Below are positions 16,344-23,715 of a stretch of 64,000 nt of DNA, piece after piece (the stretch's first letter is position 1; every line of letters begins with the position of its first letter). Where the stretch lies: contig NZ_ATZF01000001.1 of the NCBI RefSeq assembly GCF_000428065.1, positions 363,822-427,821 on the forward strand, given 5' to 3'. The notes under the pieces were generated by a model, which saw only the letters and a program-made list of their open reading frames with translations, had not been told where the DNA came from and did no database searches. The translations under genes were made by a program, and so were the position numbers. The stretch comes from Shimazuella kribbensis DSM 45090. GTDB taxonomy: Bacteria; Bacillota; Bacilli; Thermoactinomycetales; Thermoactinomycetaceae.

Positions 16344-17339
16344 ATGAAAAAAGAAAATAACATTTCTTTATTTAATCCTGAAGTAAAAAATGAATTTTTT
16401 AAATCTGTTACAAACAATGAAGGAACAATTAAATATTATTCTAGGATTTTTTATAATACATTTGTTTATGAAGAATCTTTAGGAAAAGACATAAATCAAT
16501 TCTCAATAGAGGAATTAGAAAAGATACTGTATGATTTCAAAGCAAACAATCGACACACTATTGAATCTTATGGACGAATAATTTCAAGTTATTTAAATTG
16601 GAGTATGGAACAAGGGCTTACAGACAAGAATCCTCTAAGAAAATTAAGTTCGGACGATTTTGATAAGTATATAACTGACAAAGAAGAGTATATAACTGAA
16701 AAACAGCTTCGCAGGTATGAAGAGAAATGCGCTAATTATCAAGATGCTGTTATTTTTCGTTTGCTATTTGAAGGCCTATCTGGAAAACAGGTTTCAGAAA
16801 TTGGGAATTTAAAGGTTAGTGATTGTGATTTTGAAAAAAATTCTTTACATCTTATTAATAGCCTTGAAGTTGATGAGAATGGATATCCATCGAAGTTTAC
16901 TGAGAGGACGATCAAAGTAAGTGATCATGCCATGGAACTTATAAGAGGTGCAATAAATCAAAAGCAATACATTAAAAAGAATGGAAATATGTCGACAGAA
17001 GCATCTAATGTGAGAGATTTTACTGATTTAGTTCAAAATGATTATGTTGTCAGAGCCTCTATCACTAAAAACTCTGAAGATATAAACAAACCAACAGATA
17101 GATTTGTTATTTATAAAAGAATCAAGTTAATTGGAGATGACTTAGGCATTAAATCTTTTACTGCTAAGTTGATACAGCGTAGCGGGATGATATATCTAGC
17201 AAGTCAACTTGTGCAAAATGATGAGGATGTTACTATCTCTGATTTGAAAATTATCGCTGATCGCTTTAATTTAAATACATACTTCAACATAAAGGGCTTT
17301 CTGACTAAAGATCTTATAAACAATATGTATCCAAGATGA
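16344..17339 (+). CDS. MrpR (YopR)-like repressor with tyrosine-recombinase fold
   Basis: 331 aa. The arrangement matches the SP-beta master repressor: ELEKILYDFKANNRHTIESY and IISSYLNWSMEQG (SAM-like core-binding domain, about 45-95), LLFEGLSGKQVSEIGNLKVSD, VRASITKNSEDINKPTDRF, and SFTAKLIQRSGMIYLASQL near the C-terminus. The R...HxxR...Y set of an active tyrosine recombinase is not recognisable, consistent with a DNA-binding repressor rather than an integrase. In SP-beta, MrpR holds the prophage silent. Here no lytic genes remain, so it may control other element genes. GGGAGAG precedes the ATG. Confidence 0.78.
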   Translation: MKKENNISLFNPEVKNEFFKSVTNNEGTIKYYSRIFYNTFVYEESLGKDINQFSIEELEKILYDFKANNRHTIESYGRIISSYLNWSMEQGLTDKNPLRKLSSDDFDKYITDKEEYITEKQLRRYEEKCANYQDAVIFRLLFEGLSGKQVSEIGNLKVSDCDFEKNSLHLINSLEVDENGYPSKFTERTIKVSDHAMELIRGAINQKQYIKKNGNMSTEASNVRDFTDLVQNDYVVRASITKNSEDINKPTDRFVIYKRIKLIGDDLGIKSFTAKLIQRSGMIYLASQLVQNDEDVTISDLKIIADRFNLNTYFNIKGFLTKDLINNMYPR

Positions 17340-17485
17340 GTGAGGCACGGGTGCTAAGTTTTGTAGTTATTTTAAAACTCCCACAAAACAGGTAGATATT
17401 ATCCTTAGATAAGAAAGAGCTAGGAAAACCATACATAACGCCGCTCTCCCATTTAACTGACATAAATCAATAAATAATAATATAA

Positions 17486-17650
17486 ATGGCTGTTTGCTTG
17501 TGGGATGAAGACTCAAAACAAACTGATAAGGAAGGAGCATTTTGTTTCGAGTCTTCATATGATGTTTGTCCTGTGCAGGAAAATTTATCACATAAGACAA
17601 AAGTTATTACCCTTGAGAATGACACGACGGTAATGATGAATGCCAATTGA
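17486..17650 (+). CDS. Possible small protein
   Basis: 54 codons (MAVCLWDEDSKQTDKEGAFC...), acidic, with four Cys. No ribosome-binding site. It overlaps the next frame by 11 bases. The two may be pieces of one frameshifted gene. Weakly supported. Confidence 0.3.
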   Translation: MAVCLWDEDSKQTDKEGAFCFESSYDVCPVQENLSHKTKVITLENDTTVMMNAN

Positions 17651-17882
17651 AAATCTAATTTATACCAATATTTTAGCAACCCATATATACGTTTCGAATG
17701 ATATATATTATTTTGCAGGAAGTAAGCTGGTTATCGAAATGTTAATGCCAATAATGGTACCAAAAAATAACCTATTCAATTGGGATACGGAAGATAAAGA
17801 AAAACAAGAAAGACTTATCGCTTTTAAGTTGAAGAGTGATAATAGATTAGAAACAAATAGTTTAGGCTATGATAAGAGCTAA
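17640..17882 (+). CDS. Hypothetical protein
   Basis: 80 aa (MPIENLIYTNILATHIYVSN...), overlapping the end of the previous frame, possibly by translational coupling. No recognised domain. Confidence 0.4.
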   Translation: MPIENLIYTNILATHIYVSNDIYYFAGSKLVIEMLMPIMVPKNNLFNWDTEDKEKQERLIAFKLKSDNRLETNSLGYDKS

Positions 17883-17974
17883 ATATAATCATATATATAT
17901 GTTATTTATTAAACGACCTACATTTAGGTATAAAAGTTAAAAAAAACGACAAGCTGTAAAAAAGGGAGGCTCAT

Positions 17975-18127
17975 ATGGAAGATAAAAATGAAGAACAAGT
18001 AGTTATGACTAATGAAACAACTCATTGTAAATCCACATATAGATATAGAAGAAGTAGCGAAAAAGAGAGGAAAAAGAATAGAGAAAGATTGGCTAAAGAA
18101 ATTGCTAAGATTGTATTGGGAATGTAA
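17975..18127 (+). CDS. Small basic protein, candidate recombination directionality factor (SprB-like role)
   Basis: 50 aa with a strongly basic helical C-terminus (YRYRRSSEKERKKNRERLAK then EIAKIVLGM). GGGAGG sits 6 bases before the ATG, and a separate terminator follows (18154-18190), so it is its own short transcription unit 150 bp upstream of the serine recombinase. In SP-beta a small protein, SprB, turns SprA integrase into an excisionase during sporulation. Position, size and charge fit that role. Sequence identity to SprB could not be tested, so the role is inference. No clear sporulation sigma promoter was found upstream. Confidence 0.6.
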   Translation: MEDKNEEQVVMTNETTHCKSTYRYRRSSEKERKKNRERLAKEIAKIVLGM

Positions 18128-18153
18128 TTTAAATAATAAATTCATATCTAGAT

Positions 18154-18190
18154 AAAATGTCTCGTTGAATTTTCAGCGGGACATTTTCTT
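18154..18190 (+). terminator. Terminator between the small basic gene and the recombinase
   Basis: AAAATGTC (18154-18161) pairs with GACATTTT (18180-18187), with inner CG/CG pairs, followed by CTTTG. Confidence 0.65.
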
Positions 18191-18278
18191 TGTAGAATAA
18201 AATATAATAAAGTTGGCTTATAGGTTGACACATTAGGCCAACAACGGATAAAATCATGAAGGTGAGGAGGGAAAACGA

Positions 18279-19901
18279 TTGAAAGAAGCTGAATATGGAC
18301 GAGTAGCACTCTATATTCGTCGATCAAGGGCTGATGAAACCAGAGAAAAGCAAACTGGAGAAGATACTCTGACAGCTCAACTAGTATATATGGAAGATTT
18401 TCTAAAAAGAATGGGTATTGATGAATACAAGATTTACAAAGAGGTACAGAGTGGTTCAACTATTGAAGATAGACCGGTTTTTAAAGGTCTACTAGAATTG
18501 ATAGATGAAGGTCACTTTCAAAGTATTGCAGTTAAAGAGGTTTCTCGTATTACTAGGGGTGCACATCAGGATCTCGCAGATATCGAATTAATTTTTAAAA
18601 GAAATAGAACCAAGGTTATAACTGATACAGGGACATATGATTTAAATGATGCAAGCAATGCAACCATCTTTGACATTCAGACCTTTACTTCTAGGCAAGA
18701 GTTGAATCAATACCGAGCGCGTGTAAAATCTGCTAAAAGAGCTTTCGCCATGATGGGGAAATGGATGCCTGGTGGAAACGCAATACCATACGGTTACACC
18801 TTGAATAAAAAGACTCGAAAATTAGAAGTTTTAGAGGAAACAGCAGACATAATTAGACTCATATACTCACTATACCTTGATGGTAAAGATGGTAAGGGTA
18901 TGGGCGATAAAGCAATTTCGAGTGAGTTATATCGTATGAAGATTAAATCTCCAAGAGGTTCAGATAAGTGGGATGCCTCAGTTATTAAACGTATATTGAC
19001 AAATCCAGCCTATTGTGGAGATGTGCTTTTTAATCGAACTGAGGAATTAGAGAAAGGAAAGAAAAGAGCAAGACCAGAAGATGAACATGTCTATGTGAAA
19101 GATGCCCATGAAGCTATTATTGAAAGAGAAGTATGGGAAGATGCACAAGAAAAACGCAAAGGCAATAGTACGAAAAATCGTAAAGGTAGAAATACATTTC
19201 AAGCTATATCCACTTTAACAGGTTTAATCAAATGTAAAAATTGTAAGAAACACATGTATAAGAGTTCACAGCCAAAAAATGGTGAAACTATTGCTTTGTT
19301 ACGATGCCGAACTCTCGGATGTAATAACAATATTATGTACAATGCAGTAGAAAAAGCAATTATAGCTAGATTAAATGATATAGTAGGAATGAATAAAGAA
19401 GAGTTTTCAATCTATATTAATGAAATCATTCGAACGGAAAACCATTTGAACGAATTTCAAATCCAACACAGGGAAGCTCAACTACTAATTATTCAAAAGA
19501 AGATTGAGAAAGCAAAGAAAAGATTACGTGCAGCCCAAGAAATGAGAGAGGATGGAGAGTATACAAGAGAAGAATTTTTAATACGTAAAAAAGAAATTGA
19601 ATCTGAGGTTATTAAATTACGTTCACAAGAACAGCAGATATCGAAGGCAAGTGATGAAGCAAGTGCGTCTAAGGAAATGGATGCTGAAAATTGTGAAAAC
19701 GTTCTAGAAAACCTCACAGAGATTCTCGATTACTACCAAAAAGCAAAAACGGATGAGCGTCGTAATGGTTTGCTTTCTGCAATTTTTCATGAAGTAGAAG
19801 TGAAAAAAATAAAACCAGGATTTAAAGAGAGACCTCCAATATTGGAATTAGACTTTGTTCTGAAGGACGGAATACTTTTAAAGAATTTGGTGCTGTCATA
19901 A
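18279..19901 (+). CDS. Large serine recombinase (SprA type), integrase/excisionase of the spoIVB element
   Basis: 540 aa, the size of SP-beta SprA. The resolvase domain has the nucleophile in ALYIRRSRADE (Ser16), then GRPVFKGLLELI-like and VKEVSRITRG motifs. The recombinase domain (about 165-290) contains GGNAIPYGYTLNKKTRKLE and VIKRILTNPAYCGDVLF. A zinc ribbon (CKNCKK ... CRTLGC) and a long coiled coil (about 380-470) follow. TTG start behind GGAGGG. Its stop lies 65 bp from attR, the usual place for an integrase. It should catalyse recombination between the 21-bp repeats. Confidence 0.92.
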   Translation: MKEAEYGRVALYIRRSRADETREKQTGEDTLTAQLVYMEDFLKRMGIDEYKIYKEVQSGSTIEDRPVFKGLLELIDEGHFQSIAVKEVSRITRGAHQDLADIELIFKRNRTKVITDTGTYDLNDASNATIFDIQTFTSRQELNQYRARVKSAKRAFAMMGKWMPGGNAIPYGYTLNKKTRKLEVLEETADIIRLIYSLYLDGKDGKGMGDKAISSELYRMKIKSPRGSDKWDASVIKRILTNPAYCGDVLFNRTEELEKGKKRARPEDEHVYVKDAHEAIIEREVWEDAQEKRKGNSTKNRKGRNTFQAISTLTGLIKCKNCKKHMYKSSQPKNGETIALLRCRTLGCNNNIMYNAVEKAIIARLNDIVGMNKEEFSIYINEIIRTENHLNEFQIQHREAQLLIIQKKIEKAKKRLRAAQEMREDGEYTREEFLIRKKEIESEVIKLRSQEQQISKASDEASASKEMDAENCENVLENLTEILDYYQKAKTDERRNGLLSAIFHEVEVKKIKPGFKERPPILELDFVLKDGILLKNLVLS

Positions 19902-19922
19902 AACAGAGAGTATCCTAATAAA

Positions 19923-19937
19923 TACTTTAAGCCGCCT
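19923..19937 (+). repeat. 15-bp direct repeat, right copy
   Basis: TACTTTAAGCCGCCT, identical to 2357-2371. Joining at this pair would also keep the spoIVB frame but add 22 residues. Confidence 0.7.
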
Positions 19938-19966
19938 AAAATGCGAACGAAAGTTGGTCATCAATG

Positions 19967-19987
19967 GGTTACACATGTATTTGTGAA
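19967..19987 (+). repeat. attR: 21-bp direct repeat at right end of the element
   Basis: Identical to 2335-2355. The bases after it continue spoIVB in the correct frame: AAT GAT CCA TCT GCC GGT TAT (N-D-P-S-A-G-Y). Confidence 0.9.
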
Positions 19988-20126
19988 TGATCCATCTGCC
20001 GGTTATGGCACATTTATTGAATGGATGCTAAAGGATGCAGATGTACAAACCATTGCGGATACCTTAAAGGGTACCGCTTTTTTCATATTGGTTAAAGACT
20101 GCCATTATAGAGGCGGAAAACCTTGA
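19968..20126 (+). pseudogene. spoIVB: SpoIVB C-terminal part, separated from its gene by the element
   Basis: This encodes [20 protein letters not shown] and onward to TGA at 20126, the conserved SpoIVB ending. Joined to codon 379 of the upstream part it gives 424 residues, the normal family length. It has no promoter or start of its own here (an ATG at 19941 is element sequence). It is therefore silent until the element excises. Confidence 0.92.
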
Positions 20127-20182
20127 CATTCTTTAAATGGCAATTATAGGAAGAAGGAAAGGTTCGTTCATTTGTCGAAAAT
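20123..20182 (+). promoter_or_regulatory. spo0A promoter region with 0A box
   Basis: A possible sigma-A promoter is TTGACA (20123-20128), 16 bp, TATAGG (20145-20150). AAGGAAAGG (about 20154) and CGAAAAT (about 20176) fit the sigma-H pattern loosely. TTTGTCGAA at 20171-20179 matches the Spo0A-binding 0A box. This resembles the vegetative/sporulation promoter pair of Bacillus spo0A, with autoregulation. Confidence 0.5.
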
Positions 20183-20220
20183 GTTAAACAACCATTTTGA
20201 AAGATAAGGGGGAAAGAAAG

Positions 20221-20997
20221 ATGATACGGTTGATTATCGCAGATGATAATCGAGAATTTACTCAATTATTAAAAGAACACTTTAACAGCCAAGAAGATAT
20301 GGAAGTAATTGGAGCTGCTTATAACGGTGGTGAGGTGTTGGAGCTAATAAAAGATGATGCACCAGATGTACTTGTGTTAGATATTATCATGCCTCATCTC
20401 GATGGACTTGGGGTATTAGAACAACTTCAACAAATGAATCTCCCTACCCAACCAAAGATCGTGATGCTGACTGCCTTTGGTCAAGAAAATATTACTCAGC
20501 GAGCTGTTGAACTCGGTGCATCTTATTATATTTTAAAGCCGTTTGATATGGACGTGCTAACGGAAAGAATACGCCAAATGATTGGCGGAGCTACACCTAC
20601 AACATCACGTGTAAGGGCAACCATCCCTGTACCTTCCCGTCTTGGCAATTTGGATGCAAATATTACGACTGTTATACATGAGATTGGCGTTCCTGCACAT
20701 ATTAAAGGGTATTTGTATTTGAGAGAGGCCATCACGATGGTGTACAATGAAGTGGATTTACTAGGAGCAATCACGAAAACCTTATATCCTCGAATTGCTA
20801 AAAAATTTAATACTACTCCAAGTCGAGTAGAAAGAGCCATTCGCCATGCGATTGAAGTGGCATGGAGCAGAGGAAATATGGACTCGATTAAAAATTTATT
20901 TGGTTATACCATAAATGTAGCAAAAGCAAAACCGACCAACAGCGAATTTATTGCCATGGTCGCAGATAAATTGCGGATTGAGCATAAAATGGCGTAA
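20221..20997 (+). CDS. spo0A: Sporulation master regulator Spo0A
   Basis: 258 aa. The receiver domain has the acidic pair D8-D9, phospho-acceptor D54 in VLVLDIIMP and Lys in ILKPFD. The C-terminal DNA-binding domain shows [19 protein letters not shown] and [17 protein letters not shown]. The ATG at 20221 follows AAGGGGGA; an in-frame TTG at 20197 is less likely. Position after spoIVB is the conserved Bacillales order. Its last 165 bases (20833-20997) recur as a second copy at 21750-21914, and its probable original terminator now lies behind that copy. Confidence 0.97.
   Translation: MIRLIIADDNREFTQLLKEHFNSQEDMEVIGAAYNGGEVLELIKDDAPDVLVLDIIMPHLDGLGVLEQLQQMNLPTQPKIVMLTAFGQENITQRAVELGASYYILKPFDMDVLTERIRQMIGGATPTTSRVRATIPVPSRLGNLDANITTVIHEIGVPAHIKGYLYLREAITMVYNEVDLLGAITKTLYPRIAKKFNTTPSRVERAIRHAIEVAWSRGNMDSIKNLFGYTINVAKAKPTNSEFIAMVADKLRIEHKMA
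20833..20997 (+). repeat. 3' end of spo0A, first copy of a 165-bp duplication
   Basis: From AGAGCCATTCGCC to the stop, this matches 21750-21914 with 7 mismatches, six of them silent and one Ala/Val. Confidence 0.92.
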
Positions 20998-21199
20998 CTG
21001 AGTAATAACGTGACTTTTGGTAAGAAACATTATTGGAATATTAACGCAAGTATACCAACTAATATTCTATTGCTGCCAACGAATATATGAAAGCGGTTTA
21101 ACTATACACCAACCTTTACTGGGATATCTGGTAAAAGGACGGTGTATTTTATTTTGGACAATTTTAGCTTCTACTGTTAGGCTAAAAATCTTTCAAGAA

Positions 21200-21463
21200 A
21201 AACCTAGCAAGTTATGAACAGACATTAAAGCTTTTTGGTATTTATCTAAATCGTGAATTTGACTTAATGGAAGTAAAAAAGCTTATTCCTGTGCACATTC
21301 GACACGATTACCCAATAAACCAATTAACGATACAATAATTTTAAGTTATTTGAGGAATATCAAAGTGTTTCTTAATTTTTTGTATCAGGAAAGAGAAATA
21401 ACTATAGATATTGCAAGGGGAATTGAGAATATTAAGCCCAAACGAAATAAAAACGCTCCTTAG
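21200..21463 (+). pseudogene. Tyrosine recombinase N-terminal remnant
   Basis: Two overlapping frames give NLASYEQTLKLFGIYLNREF and ILSYLRNIKVFLNFLYQERE with ENIKPKRNK, the SAM-like core-binding domain of XerC/D or Tn916-type integrases. They are joined by a frameshift near 21310 and stop before any catalytic domain. It lies between the two spo0A 3' copies. The 200 bases before it hold no other supported gene. Confidence 0.6.
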
Positions 21464-21749
21464 TTGAGAGGATCAATTAAGGTTTTAAGAGCTTTTGATA
21501 CTACTACTTTTCATGGTTTTCGATACTTTTTCTGGTATTTCTTTTTTTCTAGTGAACGCATTTTTTATTGTGCTATAGCTCACCACTGATTCGATGTCTC
21601 CATTCATTTCTGCCTTTAATCGTGTTTTTTCAACGCCTCCTATTTATATGTTGGTGCTTCTGGTTCTTTGTGATTTTGGATGGTGAAACCAAAATAGAAA
21701 AAATCGAAGCTGATAAATGTTGGATATCGTTTTATCTTTTTTAACACGT
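21464..21749. other. Spacer between integrase remnant and spo0A copy
   Basis: A minus-strand stretch (ATG start, reading MNGDIESVVSYSTIKNAFTR) below an AGGAGG could be a tiny gene, but the ribosome-binding site is not in register with it. Nothing else is supported. Confidence 0.25.
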
Positions 21750-21914
21750 AGAGCCATTCGCCATGCGATTGAAGTGGCATGGAGCAGAGGAAATATGGAC
21801 TCAATTAAAAATTTATTTGGATATACCATAAATGTAGTAAAAGCAAAACCAACCAACAGCGAATTTATCGCCATGGTCGCAGATAAATTGCGGATTGAAC
21901 ATAAAATGGCTTAA
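21750..21914 (+). pseudogene. Second copy of the spo0A 3' end (promoterless fragment)
   Basis: This encodes [20 protein letters not shown] and onward to the Spo0A C-terminus and stop, with one residue change (Ala to Val). No start or promoter belongs to it. It is followed by the terminator expected for spo0A, so it is probably the original 3' end, displaced when an integrating element brought its own copy. Confidence 0.9.
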
Positions 21915-21952
21915 AAAAAACAAATGTAATAACAAAATATTAGGAAATGTAT

Positions 21953-21979
21953 ACCCTTTCAATTTTGGAAGGGTTTTTT
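21953..21979 (+). terminator. Terminator after the second spo0A 3' copy
   Basis: ACCCTTTC (21953-21960) pairs with GGAAGGGT (21967-21974), followed by six T. Confidence 0.8.
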
Positions 21980-22089
21980 AAATTTTTGTAAATAGCGAGA
22001 AAATAAATTTGCTTCTACAATGAAAGATTTACTATAATGATAGCAAGTTCACCATCAGGGGTAGGACTTTAGTAGAAAGAAAATAGTAA

Positions 22090-23235
22090 ATGGGTATTCC
22101 CGGAGTAGTTGAGCCCGACAAGGGAGAACTCTGCATCCAGTCGTGGCAGAGTGTTCTTGAGGCGCTCAAGCTCGTTGGTCCGAAGCTCAGCGGGCACGAC
22201 ATCATCGATCTGGCGATCTACCTCAACAAGAAGCGCTATGGTTACTCTGCCGAAGAAGGCAAGAAGAACCGGCGGGAGTACGAGGAATCTCTCCAGATTG
22301 TGACTAGCCTTTTCGAAGGCATGGCGCATATCGGCCGAGACATGATGCTTGACTTCATCGGGCGTCAGAAGGAGATCTACAGCCTTCTGATGCCGAAGTA
22401 CGGGTCCATCGTGTTGGCGATCCAGTCGGACTGTGGTACTGCCACCATTGACGAGAGCGGTTGCTACTTCGTCCTCACCTTCTTCGGTGAGGATGCTCGT
22501 CGCGACTTCGGTTACATGGACACCCACAAGGGGGAGTTCAAGCTCCTCGACATGATCGACAAGACGAAGGACTGCTTCATGCACTTGGATGACTGGGTGG
22601 CTGCCATTGCTGCTGCAATCGCCAAGCTCGTGCGCAAGAAGCACGAGACGCTGAAGAAGCGCATTCAGCTTCTCGCAACTCGGAAGGTATCGGGTTGGTG
22701 GCTGGAACGTCAGCTCAACAAGCTGAAGCGGAAGATTCCGAAGGAGTCTGCGGAGTTTGCTCGGATCCTCGAGACGCCGAGCAAGCTTGGTTTCGATCGT
22801 CAGAAGGGGTACAACCCGGATCTGGAACCCGAGCAGGGGTTCGAGAAGTATCAGCGGATCCTTGCTCGCGAAGAGGTAGCTAAGAGGGTTCTCTTCTACC
22901 TGATTCAGGACATGCTCTTCTGCAACAACCCGTTCGGTCGGGCCCTCATGAAGGGCTTCGACATGAACGAGCTGATCCCCGAGAACTGCGAGAAGTTGTC
23001 GTCCAGTCGTGGTATCATCTCCATGACTGGTATCGCAGCGTTTGAGGGCGAAAACGGCAACCACTTCGCCGGAATCAAGAAGTACAAGCATCTTCAGGAG
23101 ATCGTGTACGCGACTCAGGGAGGACTTGTTGGCGCGGGTCTGGCCTTCGGGCCCAAGGAGAAGATCCCCATGGAGATCCTTCTTCCTCCGCGTCCCGAGG
23201 GAGCCGTTGATCTCAACGTCGACCTCGCTGCATAG
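22090..23235 (+). CDS. Hypothetical protein in GC-rich segment C
   Basis: A 381-aa soluble protein (MGIPGVVEPDKGELCIQSWQ...) that I cannot place. Codons are strongly G/C-ending (CTC, AAG, GAG, ATC), unlike the flanking AT-rich genes. A TTGCTT/TATAAT pair about 18 bp apart (about 22010-22040) could be its promoter and is AT-rich like the host. No convincing ribosome-binding site precedes the ATG. A very GC-rich terminator follows. The protein is Lys/Arg-rich in the middle (KKRIQLLATRKVSGWWLERQ). The opposite strand is also open for 340 codons, an effect of the GC-rich codon pattern. Likely foreign or chimeric. Confidence 0.6.
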   Translation: MGIPGVVEPDKGELCIQSWQSVLEALKLVGPKLSGHDIIDLAIYLNKKRYGYSAEEGKKNRREYEESLQIVTSLFEGMAHIGRDMMLDFIGRQKEIYSLLMPKYGSIVLAIQSDCGTATIDESGCYFVLTFFGEDARRDFGYMDTHKGEFKLLDMIDKTKDCFMHLDDWVAAIAAAIAKLVRKKHETLKKRIQLLATRKVSGWWLERQLNKLKRKIPKESAEFARILETPSKLGFDRQKGYNPDLEPEQGFEKYQRILAREEVAKRVLFYLIQDMLFCNNPFGRALMKGFDMNELIPENCEKLSSSRGIISMTGIAAFEGENGNHFAGIKKYKHLQEIVYATQGGLVGAGLAFGPKEKIPMEILLPPRPEGAVDLNVDLAA

Positions 23236-23295
23236 TGCATAGAGAGAAAGAGAAACAATAAAAAAACAAAAGGGATAGAAAAAATCCCATAAAGA

Positions 23296-23345
23296 CGGCC
23301 GGGTTCGTTCCCCATAAAGGAATGCGCCCGGCCGCCCACGTTTTT
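23296..23345 (+). terminator. GC-rich terminator after gene C
   Basis: CGGCCGGG (23296-23303) pairs with CCCGGCCG (23327-23334), followed by TTTTT at 23341. Composition matches gene C, not the host. Confidence 0.75.
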
Positions 23346-23347
23346 GT

Positions 23348-23587
23348 TCATTTTATTTTTACAAATTGTTTGCGCATCAGTATTGTTCGATGTTTCTTCT
23401 TTACTTCCCGAATTTTCATAAAAATATCTTCAGCTTCTTTGTATTGCTCCCCTAATAAAGCTCGCTTATATGCCCGTTCCAATGGGGCGACTTCTTCTTT
23501 GTAAAAGATATGTGCATAGTTCGTATAGCGTGGTTTTGCTTTCTTTTGGCTTTCTTTGTCACGTGTTCTTCTTTTTTTACTCATCAT
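23348..23587 (-). CDS. Small basic hypothetical protein
   Basis: 79 aa, very Lys/Arg-rich (MMSKKRRTRDKESQKKAKPR at the start), mostly helical. ATG at 23587 is preceded by AAGGGG, which favours it over the ATG at 23650. Function unknown; the charge suggests nucleic-acid contact. Confidence 0.65.
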   Translation of the reverse strand: MMSKKRRTRDKESQKKAKPRYTNYAHIFYKEEVAPLERAYKRALLGEQYKEAEDIFMKIREVKKKHRTILMRKQFVKIK

Positions 23588-23715
23588 CCCAACCCCTTCT
23601 ATCGATAGTTTGGCAATAGTTGGGTAGTCCTTATTATTTATGGGATGCATATCCAGCGACGTTTCTTTTCTTGTAGTTTAATTTCATTATATAGGAAATG
23701 GCTTTTCTATAGGGT

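Larger units (their letters stand above)
2335..19987 (+). mobile_element. 17.6-kb SP-beta-like intervening element inside spoIVB
   Basis: The segment between the two 21-bp repeats is about 17,632 bp per repeat unit. It holds a large serine recombinase next to the right end, an adjacent small basic ORF, an MrpR-like repressor, YoqV-type DNA ligase, YolD-like, SprT-like, Shedu remnant and accessory genes. No structural or lysis genes are present. Several cargo genes are frameshifted, while recombinase and repressor are intact, so excision ability appears to be what is maintained. By analogy with skin (sigK) and SP-beta (spsM), precise excision would restore spoIVB during sporulation. That excision occurs is inference. 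Confidence 0.88.

Noticed and set aside
17884-17974. Sporulation sigma (E, K or G) promoter before the 50-aa gene
   Set aside because: TATAAA at 17929 and AT-rich repeats exist, but no pair matched a sporulation sigma consensus; left undecided.
22069-23091. 340-codon open frame on the minus strand opposite GC-rich gene C
   Set aside because: It is a shadow produced by the G/C-ending codons of the + strand gene; its composition (Leu/Val/Glu-rich, low complexity) and lack of a ribosome-binding site argue against it.
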